Assembly (NCBI GenBank): GCA_020912385.1
Contig: CP087207.1
Span: forward strand, 1,612,001-1,676,000
Reading direction: 5' to 3'
DNA from: Neofusicoccum parvum
Lineage: Eukaryota > Ascomycota > Dothideomycetes > Botryosphaeriales > Botryosphaeriaceae
DNA: 64,000 nt
The translations under genes and the position numbers were made by a program. Positions 54,198 to 62,068 of the stretch are shown piece by piece (position 1 is the first letter of the stretch; each line of letters starts with the position of its first letter). Below the pieces are notes generated by a model. That model ran no database searches, was not told the DNA's origin, and saw only the letters and a list, made by a program, of their open reading frames with translations.

Positions 54198-55307
54198 TCA
54201 TATCATTCTCTCAATCCTTTCGCGCCGCGCGTTTCGTGCAATTTTCAGGCAGTCCTTCCAAGTCACCTTGAACGCTGCTTCCTTTTCACCTCCCCGGCGA
54301 GCCCAAACATGTAGTTCGTTGTCTTGCCAATATAACCCCCTTTCTATTCCGAACTCGTCTTCAAATACTTTCACATCCTCCATCATCGTCTGCTTCGCCC
54401 TTGTTTTCGGCCTCTGGAGAAACTTCTGGACTTCTGAAACGATGCGGGCCGATGTGACGAGAATGTCGGACGCACGGTGAAATGATGGGTCGGTGTTATA
54501 TACAAAATGTTGTTGCCTCCTTTTCGGTAACGTTGCTCTCACCAGCGTCCGAGTATTACCGACTTCGTCTGTCAAGATCAGGGCCGGCGTTATGTAGGTT
54601 GAAGGATCAGCAATCCACTGGGGTGTATATTCCGCCCAGTGCTCCTCAGGCACCGTTGCCGGCTCGCATCCAGAATTGCCGGCGTAGAAGTCTTCTGGGT
54701 ACTTAAAGTACCCCGAATAGTCGATATACTCCTTCCCAGCGTAGGCGCCCGGTTGATACAACGTAGAACGTCGGGAAATGAACTTAGCGCTCCGGCCACC
54801 CCCCGCCTCATGATCGAACACGCCCGGCATGAAGGACACACTCCTCTTCTTTGTCTCCATCTTCTTTGCTGGTTCCAGAGGTTCGGCCGCCCTCAAGCTC
54901 GTTTTCCAGGGTGGAAGGGCATGCCCTTCGAGCTCTTCCATCTTCTCATTCATCCTTTGCTCTGCCACCTCCCCTTCAAGCTTTTTCTCCGCCTCTTCCA
55001 ACTCCAGCCTCTTCTCTTCCTGAAACTCCAAATTCGCAACCTTAACCCTCGCCTTCCTCCATTTATTCTTCAAACGCCTCTTTTTCTTCCACAGTTCACA
55101 AAACTCATTCATCTTTTTATCGGTCACGACGGCCGGAGGCGTGTCATTGTCGTCTTCCATGTCGAGCACGAGGATGCCCTCAAAACAAGCGCGGAACGCC
55201 TCGAGATATGCGTCGTTGAGCCGCTGTAGGTCTGCCCACGCGCAGCGGATGCAGCCGCATGTTGTGCCGGAGACGCCTGTCGACGGCCAAATTAGGGTGA
55301 CTGGCAT
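54198..55307 (-). CDS. Protein of unknown function, charged coiled-coil middle
   Basis: Taken from the ATG at 55,307 (MPVTLIWPSTGVSGTTCGCI), giving 369 aa in one exon. The frame is open to 55,547, but the extra 80 residues are Ser/Thr/His/Pro-rich and look like translated leader. A Cys-containing N-terminus (CGCIRCAWADLQRLNDAYLE) precedes a Lys/Glu/Arg-rich coiled coil (about 75-135), a linker, and a C-terminal region with aromatic-rich segments (GKEYIDYSGYFKYPEDFYAG, EEHWAEYTPQW) and ELHVWARRGGEKEAAFKVTW. No family is recognised. The even amino acid composition, long open frame and domain-like C-terminus support a real gene, probably lineage-restricted. Confidence 0.7.
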   Translation of the reverse strand: MPVTLIWPSTGVSGTTCGCIRCAWADLQRLNDAYLEAFRACFEGILVLDMEDDNDTPPAVVTDKKMNEFCELWKKKRRLKNKWRKARVKVANLEFQEEKRLELEEAEKKLEGEVAEQRMNEKMEELEGHALPPWKTSLRAAEPLEPAKKMETKKRSVSFMPGVFDHEAGGGRSAKFISRRSTLYQPGAYAGKEYIDYSGYFKYPEDFYAGNSGCEPATVPEEHWAEYTPQWIADPSTYITPALILTDEVGNTRTLVRATLPKRRQQHFVYNTDPSFHRASDILVTSARIVSEVQKFLQRPKTRAKQTMMEDVKVFEDEFGIERGLYWQDNELHVWARRGGEKEAAFKVTWKDCLKIARNARRERIERMI

Positions 55308-56353
55308 GGTGATGAGTGGGCTAGAGGGACGTCGCTGGTGCTGGGTGGCGGCTTGTGGAATTTGTATCTTGAGATCTGCTTGGAGAGCTTTGAAAGCTGA
55401 GAATATTGGTGAAAATGGTGTGCGGTGATGCGACGAACGGTCTGCTGGAAGCCGCAGCTGGAAGTGGATTCGTGGGCGCAAGAAGGATTTTATGGAGGCT
55501 AAGTGGCAGGATGTAGAGTCTCTGGTACTTTGATGTTCCTCTTCCATGGTTGGGCTGATCTAGAACCAAGGGTTCGCGGAGGCATTATTGCGCGGTGGAC
55601 CCTGAACAGGCAGATGGGAAATGGATTGGCCTGACCGGTTTGGTACGCTGACGTTGGGGAAGTCACTGTGCTAGAATAACGGTAGAACCACTTTGATTAT
55701 CCAGAGCTTGGAAGCAAGTTGTTCTTAATCGGTGTCTTGATATGATGAGTTCATTCCTACGATAGGACCTACGGGCTTAGGGAGGAGCGTCATCGCTGGT
55801 GGTGCTTATTTGAGGGCTCCAAAAGCTCAACCGCTGGTGAAACCTCTTCTCGAGTCTCACTCCAGATATCTCGATTTCCATTAAGGTAAATGGTCGGAGA
55901 AACAGGGCGAGGCCGAGAAGGCTGGCAAATAGTTAGCTTAAATTGCCAAGACAATTAGATTTGATGACAACGAAGCGTCATTTAGAGGCTAAAAAAGGAG
56001 GAAAGAGCTTTGAAACAATGGATGCCTGTACAAATCCCCTTCTGCTCTTTCTCTCACATATCTACATTTAACCAAAGATGCAAAAGTCCTATCAATCAAG
56101 GACATCGTCTTCGACTTTCTCGTCCGGTAATCGTACACCTTCACACGCGCTAGTTCTTCTCTTCTTGATTTACGTGAAAGCGAAAAAAAAAAGTGTGATT
56201 GTCAAGAGTTTTGACTCATGTATGCACTAATCAAACTGACATTCCTTGTGCGTAATATGTGTTGCTCCCTTCCGATTGGGTATCATACAGAGAATCACCG
56301 TGAAATTTTGACCTTGAACCCCAAACACCCCTAAAGTGACCCTTCAGATGGAC
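55308..56353. other. Intergenic region
   Basis: Promoter of the unknown gene and 3' flank of the MMtag gene. The latter part is AT-rich (A-run at 56,183-56,191). No gene was recognised. Confidence 0.5.
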
Positions 56354-57532
56354 TTAGTAGTGCGAGAAGCTTCCACGACGAGAGATGGGCCGACGCTCCG
56401 ATGCGAACGAGCCTTCGCGATCGCGGTCGCGGTCGCGGCGGGGAACGTAATCATTGCGGCTGCGCTCGAGAGACATCTCACGCGTGCGGTGACGCTGGGG
56501 GCGGTCGTCCTGGAAACGGTCATTGCTGCGGTCACGGGGTTGAGGGCGGCATTCCTCCTCACGGTTGTAGTGGCGCTCGCTCTCATGACGATGGTGGCGA
56601 CGTTCGCGTGGAGACCGGCTGCGATCGCGCTCACTGTCATGGCGGTGGCGGCGTTCACGCGGAGAGCGACTTCGCTCGCGATGACGGTGACGGCGCTCGC
56701 CACGATCTTCGCGAGAGTTGCTACGGTCACGCTCGCTGCGGTGGGAACGGTGGTGGTGACGGCGCGGCGAGCGAGAACGGGAGCGGTGATGACGACGGTG
56801 ATGGTGCTTGTGGCGGCGCTCCTTGCGCTCCTTGCTGTCCTTGCTGGAGCTGACAGCCACGAGGTTGGGATTCGCGACGACGGGTTGGGCCGGCTTTGGG
56901 CCGTTGATGAGCTCTTCAATTCCTTCGTCGATGGGTCGGCCAAGATGCTCGTTCAGAGCGCGTCTCTCCCTGATCTGAGCCTCCTTGCGCTCCTGCTTGA
57001 TCTCTTCGTCCTCAACATCGATGGCCGCATTGTTACGTGCCCAGAACAGCTGGTCACGACGGCGCTCAGAGCGTCCGACAGCTGTCTCGGGAATTAGTAT
57101 TTGTCGCAGAGCAAGAGACGGATTTAGTGGATTGTATTGAGCAGTAAGGGGCGGTGGTGTAAGATTGCTGCAAGCCAAGATACTCATGTGGAGCATTCAA
57201 GATGATTGCACTTACGAGCGAGAATAGAGTGGCCTAGGTAGTTCTCTCTGTGGTTGGAGTTGCGGATGTTCTCGACGTCGACATTGTCTCCGATGGCGGC
57301 AGAGCCTCTGAATCAAGTTGCGTTAGCCTGAACAGTGGCTGGCTTATAGGGTTGACCATCTGTGCTAATGTTTGAAGCTTCGCCAAGTCATTTCTCGTAT
57401 ACTTGTTGAGATCTGCGAAAAAGGATTGCAGGGAAAGCGGGCGTCGAAACAGGCGAAGAAGCTTCACGGGTGAGATGAGGGTTTCGTGACGTACCGAGAG
57501 CCATCCTTGCGAATTGACTGGACCAAGTCCAT
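56354..57532 (-). CDS. MMtag-domain protein (multiple myeloma tumour-associated protein 2-like)
   Basis: Three exons, 57532-57495, 57307-57216 and 57081-56354, give 285 aa. The spliced N-terminus reads MDLVQSIRKDGSRGSAAIGD, then VENIRNSNHRENYLGHSI and LAPVGRSERRRDQLFWARN, which is the MMtag domain (conserved NYLGxSxxAPVGR). The APVGR motif exists only after removal of the 134-bp second intron. The rest is a charged linker (DVEDEEIKQERKEAQIRERR) and an RS/RH/RE-rich tail of more than 130 residues like those of nuclear splicing-associated proteins. The human homologue is a poorly studied nuclear phosphoprotein. It is divergent from MED6 with 252 bp between starts. Confidence 0.88.
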
Positions 57533-57784
57533 GTCTGAGCGGCTTGCGGAGCTTGGTGATTATCTCGCGAGTCAGCGACGACGGTGGATGGAGCGATCGG
57601 CGACGGTGAGTGGGTGGTGGAGGATGAGGAGACGCGCCGCCGTCCAGGCACCGCGGGGAGCACGCGCATCTGCGGCGCTAAGCCATTTATGGAGCTAGCG
57701 TCACTCAGCCCTACGAGCAGCCGACAACCTCACTCCGTCGCCGCCCGCCGCGTCTCTCCCGCGCATCCGCCGCCCTCGCCCGCC
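57533..57784. promoter_or_regulatory. Shared divergent promoter of the MMtag gene and MED6
   Basis: 252 bp separate the start codons of two oppositely transcribed nuclear genes. No TATA box is evident. Confidence 0.55.
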
Positions 57785-58962
57785 ATGGCCCAGATCCAGG
57801 AGACGCCGCTCGACGAGCGCCAATGGCGCAGCCCCGTTGCCCTGAACAACCTGCAGTTCTTCGGCGGCCTGCACAGCAAGACCGTGCACCTGTACTTCAT
57901 GGAGTCCGACTTCTTCGACCGCACCTCCAACAACTGGGCTCTGTTCGTGCAGCACAAGGGCGAGCCGTGGCTCACCGACCGGGACCAGTTCGAGGTGCGG
58001 CTGCGTGCCATGCAGGGGCTGGAGTTCATGTGCGTCGCCGAGCCGGCACGCCGCGAGGATGGCAGCGACACCGGCATCTACGTTTTCCGCAAGCAGCAGC
58101 GCCGTAAGCGTGCTGCCCACGACGACGAGATAACCATACTGGGAACTTTCTACGTGATTGGAGAGAACATATACCAAGCTGCTTCTCTGGAGGATATCAT
58201 CGGCAACAAGATTGTATTGCTCCCTGTTGCTTTAGTGTCTTTGTGCCGTTCCGTGTTTGATTTGTGCCTGATCTGCTAACGCCCTGCCATTAGCTCGCTG
58301 CTACGACTTCACTGTCTAAATTCTTCTCCATCGCGTCGTCTCTTCCAATTTACACCTCCGGCCGCGGCTACACCTATTTTCCACCATCGACGTCGATCAA
58401 GCAAAGCAACGCTTCCGCGAATGCTTCCCGCCGCTCCAGCCGTGCCGGCTCCCCCGCCGGCGGTGATACATCTTCGGTCATGGATATGGGTGATGCGTCG
58501 GCGTCATCACAGGGTCAAGCCGGGGATTCACAACAATCGCAAAAGGCCAAAAACACAAACGCGGCTGCCGCGGCGACGTCGATGCACGCGCTGTCGCAAT
58601 CCTTCCGCCTGTTTAATCAGTACAAAGAGGAATTCATGGACACCAATCCCATCACTGGCGAGCCTGGTTCGTTCAATTTCAGATCGACCGCGCGCCACGT
58701 CCAACAAACGCAAACCAAACAGGCCGAGGCTGCAGCCGCCGCTGCTGCTGCAAAGGCATCCAATGCCGCCGCCGCGGACGGGACCAAAACGGATAGCAAG
58801 CCTGGGACTCCTGCGCTGGCTGCTAGTCCAGACCTCCCAATTGCCGGCGCTATTCCGAGCAAAAGGCCGGCTAAGATCAAGAGGAGCAAGAGCAGGGCTG
58901 GAACAGCGCCAACCAGCCCAGTCACGCCGACGGCCGGGGCAACTCCTGGAAAAGCGCTGTAA
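57785..58962 (+). CDS. MED6: Mediator of RNA polymerase II transcription subunit 6
   Basis: Exons 57785-58213 and 58294-58962 (phase 0, acceptor ATTAG) give 365 aa. Med6 belongs to the head module of Mediator. Family motifs: EWRSP-like QWRSPVALNNLQFFGGLHSK at the N-terminus, then VHLYFMESDFFDRTSNNWAL, the 'GLEF' stretch with GIYVFRKQQRRK, and TILGTFYVIGENIYQAASLE, which is the most conserved Med6 segment. The second exon continues LAATTSLSKFFSIASSLPIY and then GRGYTYFPP, after which the protein is Ala/Ser/Pro-rich and disordered, as in other filamentous fungi. The short intron donor (GTATTG) is weak, but the join restores the expected helix. Confidence 0.93.
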
Positions 58963-59494
58963 GGAAACTCTACGATGATGGGGTACATGCTATGGAAAAA
59001 GTGCTATGACCGCTACGGATATGCATAGCGGAGGCGTTATGGTGGGTAGGGAGAACTGATCAATGATACCCAGTGATTTTACCTCGGGCTCTGACTCTGG
59101 AACATACCACAGTGGATTACAAGGAAATGGACGACTTGAAACCAAATTGAACCTCGTTGATGGGCAATCTTATCATCATCCGGATGCAGTACTTTGGTTG
59201 CATTACCAAAGCCACCCGGATGAATGCTTCAACTACCCATCAAGTACTTTGCGTCACACGTCCTGTCAGCTGAAACACCAATCCCTACAAGCTCAATTCT
59301 TTGTGATTCCTTTTCCTTTCTCCTTCATCACTGTTATTATTACCCCTGCTCTACAGCCTGTGAAAGATGCCAGCCCCGTCTAGCCGAATTCTTCAACTTC
59401 CTCTAGGTGAAGTGAAACTACTTTTGCAATCCTATGAAGACCCATTGAGTACACTAGCCATTATGAGACACCACGAACTTTCCCCCGTCTCACA
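58963..59494. other. Intergenic region containing a palindromic repeat copy
   Basis: 3' flanks of MED6 and the next minus-strand gene. A core copy of the dispersed element lies at 59,214-59,240. ORFs here are not supported. Confidence 0.5.
59214..59240. repeat. Dispersed palindromic element, copy B
   Basis: CCCGGATGAATGCTTCAACT at 59,215 onwards matches copies at 54.0 and 61.2 kb. Nearby CCGGATG and AGTACTTTG words are also repeated locally (59,179 and 59,244). Confidence 0.6.
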
Positions 59495-60635
59495 TTAGTC
59501 TTCCTCAACCCACTTCCTCTTCTTCGTCGCAGTGGGCATGCGTGCAACGCTACCGACGTAGGGGGGATCGATAAGGGATCCCAGGCCACCTGCCTTCTAC
59601 TAGTCATTAACCATATCTTGCGCGGGGGGAACACCATCTGCCACTTACAAAGAGTTCCCTTGCGCTAGTATCATCCTCGACCTCCTCGTCCTTGAAGCCG
59701 TCTTTCATACCGCTGGTGTCGACCCAATCACCAGCCCACAATCCGGGCCTGTACTGCGGCGTAGAACGCTGGAACTCGACGTCGCTGCGGTAAACCATAG
59801 GCATCCGGTGCTGCTGAAGCGTCTTGAACTCGACACACCATCCAAGCCTGGAGCTCTTCTCGGACCCCTCATCGCCGCCCACCCCACCGCCGACACCAAC
59901 CGCGCCGGGCCCTCCGCCGGCAGCCGCACGCCCCATCTCGACCGGCGCCTCGCCGGTGAAGTCGACGCGGCCCGAGAAGACGGCGGCCAGCTCGTCCGCG
60001 CCCTCCAGCGCGCGCTCGACGCTCACGCCGTCCTCCCACGCCTGCGCCCGCAGGTTGCCGACCACCAGGCGCGCCTCGTCCCACGCCTTGCGCGCCGCCC
60101 GGTGCCGCACCGCCTGCCGCGCCGGCACCAGGATGACCGGGCTGTCCCTCTCTTCCTCGTTGTCCCTCTCCTCCCACCACACCGTCCCGCCCCACGGCCC
60201 CGGCCCGCCCGCCGCCCGCAGCTTGGCCGCCGCGTCGCGCAGCCCGTCCACGGCGCGCCGCGCGTCGTCGCACCGCAGGCACCACGGGGGCTGCCCGCGC
60301 AGCCGGTGCGGGTCGCGGACGGCCGTGTCGACCGGGTGGTCGCACGCCGCCGCGCGCGTCCAGGTCGTGTACAGCTGCGTGGCCGGTATGATGTAGTCGG
60401 GCGCGGTGGCGTAGTCGTGCATGAAGTCGGGCACCGCCGGGTACTTGAACGTGTGCAGGCGCGTGTCGGGCGCGTGCGTGTGCGGCGTCGTCCAGCGGTA
60501 GGAGCGGCGTGAGGGGAGCGCGGACGCATCTTCGTATGGCGAGGGAGGGAAGTGTGCGTGTGTCCAGTAGTCGGCCGTGCGGGAGACGCGGCTCCGCAAG
60601 GCGCCGTGGGGCGCTTGCGGGTTGGGTGATGCCAT
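59495..60635 (-). CDS. Protein of unknown function with a cryptic 3' exon
   Basis: Exon 1 is 60635-59649. A strong donor (GTAAGT at 59,648) and an acceptor TAG (ending 59,597) join exon 2, 59596-59495, in phase 0, giving about 362 aa; an acceptor 3 bp later is also possible. Exon 2 encodes LGSLIDPPYVGSVARMPTAT and ends KKRKWVEED, a composition much more protein-like than the read-through end (SGRWCSPRARYG). The N-terminal half has aromatic segments (TFKYPAVPDFMHDYATAPDY, TQLYTTWTRAA) and two Cys in PPWCLRCDDARRAVDGLRDA. A Gly/Ala-rich linker follows, and LGWCVEFKTLQQHRMPMVYR is conserved-looking. KKRK may be a nuclear localisation signal. No family is recognised. Confidence 0.7.
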
Positions 60636-61120
60636 GGTTGTGGCTTGGTTGGTGTAGGTGAGGAGGAAGGGTTGTGGGAGAGGGTGTGGGGGTTATAGAC
60701 GAGGCCGGGTCAACATCGCGTGTGTCCCGTTGCCACGACAGCAGTTTATGGGGGGAAGTGATTGTAGGCGTGGGGAAATAGCTTGCGGGATGTATGTGGT
60801 CTCTTTGCTCAGTCACTAAAACCCGAATTGGGCGGAACAAAGCTCCTACCAGTTCAGTTTGATATCAGGCATAATCTTAGAACGAATGTATACCGTCGAA
60901 AGATGTTACCAGACATGAATTTTTGAAACATGGGCCTAACAATCGCGTTGATGTGAAGGTCTCGAGTCAAGATCCCATCCAGCGATGTTGAAGTGACTTC
61001 TCCGTCCAGACGAGTACTTAAATTCACCATTCCTGAAGGTAGAGCCGGGTACTGTAGCTGGCAGTTCGCGCGAGGAAGATATCATTGCTACTGATCTTGT
61101 ATATCCGAAATTCATTTTTG

Positions 61121-61205
61121 ACCATGGGGAGTTGAAGCATTTGTCCGGATGTGTTTGACGCATATTCGAAGCACGCCTGTATCCGGATGAATGCTTCAAC
61201 TCCGG
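61121..61205. repeat. Dispersed palindromic element, copies C and D as an inverted pair
   Basis: Arm C (61,128-61,150, GGAGTTGAAGCATTTGTCCG...) and arm D (61,181-61,203, ATCCGGATGAATGCTTCAAC...) are reverse complements over 23 bp with two mismatches, separated by 30 bp. The pair could form a cruciform or RNA hairpin. Confidence 0.8.
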
Positions 61206-61335
61206 ACATCGCACTCCTCACCTACTCGCCTCACTTACACTTACTCCTCGCCGCTTCCTCTTTCGATCCTTCTTGCCTAATTCAACGGAGACCCCGTCAG
61301 CTGTGCAGCTGCTACTCGCCCTCCCCCGGCACACA

Positions 61336-61341
61336 TATAAA
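61336..61341 (+). promoter_or_regulatory. TATA box of the 65-aa microprotein gene
   Basis: TATAAA in CACATATAAACTC, followed by a pyrimidine-rich stretch; 232 bp upstream of the ATG at 61,573, a gap that a 5' UTR intron would partly explain. Confidence 0.45.
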
Positions 61342-61572
61342 CTCTCCATCCCCAACCCCCCTCTCTCCTTCTTCTTCTTCCTCTCCACGAACGTCCGCAC
61401 AAGCTCTCGCCGCCGTTCGCAAACACTTTGCTCAGAACAAGCGCAAGCACACAAAAAAAAAAAAAACCACAAATACCACCACCACCAACACCACCACCAC
61501 CCCCACCGTAAGCCCCCCCTCCCCTCCTCTCCCCTCCCCCACCCCAGCAAGACAAGTTACATTGACGCGAAG

Positions 61573-61770
61573 ATGGTAGGCACCAACCAGGCACCGCCGC
61601 CGCGCATCCGAGCCATGCCTCGCGGCCACCAGCAGCGGCAGCGCGCCCCGCCGCCGCCGCAGCCGACGCCCGCGGTCACGGTGCGTCACCCGGGCCGGTG
61701 GATCGCGGGCGGGCTGGCCGTCCTCGGCGGAGCGGCCTGGCTCGCGGCTTGGTTGAACTGGCCGAATTAG
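61573..61770 (+). CDS. Small single-pass (tail-anchored) membrane protein, 65 aa
   Basis: A single-exon ORF. The N-terminal 40 residues are basic and Pro/Gln-rich (RIRAMPRGHQQRQRAPPPPQ), and the C-terminal 22 residues form one hydrophobic helix, WIAGGLAVLGGAAWLAAWLNW, followed by PN. With the helix at the extreme end and no signal peptide, it would insert as a tail-anchored protein; an Arg-rich N-terminus could also suit mitochondria. Small accessory subunits of respiratory complexes and translocases look like this, but no family is recognised. The ORF has coding-like composition, a TATA box upstream and a leader, so it is likely real. Confidence 0.6.
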   Translation: MVGTNQAPPPRIRAMPRGHQQRQRAPPPPQPTPAVTVRHPGRWIAGGLAVLGGAAWLAAWLNWPN

Positions 61771-62068
61771 GGGAGGGGAGGGAGGGAAAATGGGCTGGCG
61801 AGGGTTTTTATATCATCATCATCACTGCTGCTGGATGCGGCTGGGCGGGTTGCTTCCGAAAAGGGCGACCCGCCCGGAGAGGAATAGAGGGGTTGCCTGG
61901 GGAGCGTTGAGCTCGTTGTTGCGTGTCTATGTGACCTGTGCTATGCGTGCTGGTGTTGAATGCTGGGGCGCTGGCGCTGAAGATCTATATACATGGTGGT
62001 GGCTGTCATCCGGACGAACCCTTCCACCCTGAAAGAAGAAAAGACAAGAAGGAAGGAAACAACACCCA
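61771..62068. other. Intergenic region between convergent genes
   Basis: 3' flanks of the microprotein gene and the PABA synthase gene. Nothing else was recognised. Confidence 0.5.

Larger units (their letters stand above)
60636..61572. other. Intergenic region with palindromic repeat and TATA box
   Basis: Holds the promoter of the unknown minus-strand gene, an inverted pair of the dispersed element (61,121-61,205), a TATA box (61,336) and a C/A-rich leader for the microprotein gene. An intron-like segment with GTAAGC at 61,508 and CCCAG ending at about 61,549 may be a 5' UTR intron. Confidence 0.5.

Noticed and set aside
55308..55547. 80-residue N-terminal extension of the unknown gene ending at 54,198
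   Set aside because: Composition resembles translated leader (Ser, Thr, His, Pro), and the internal ATG has better context.
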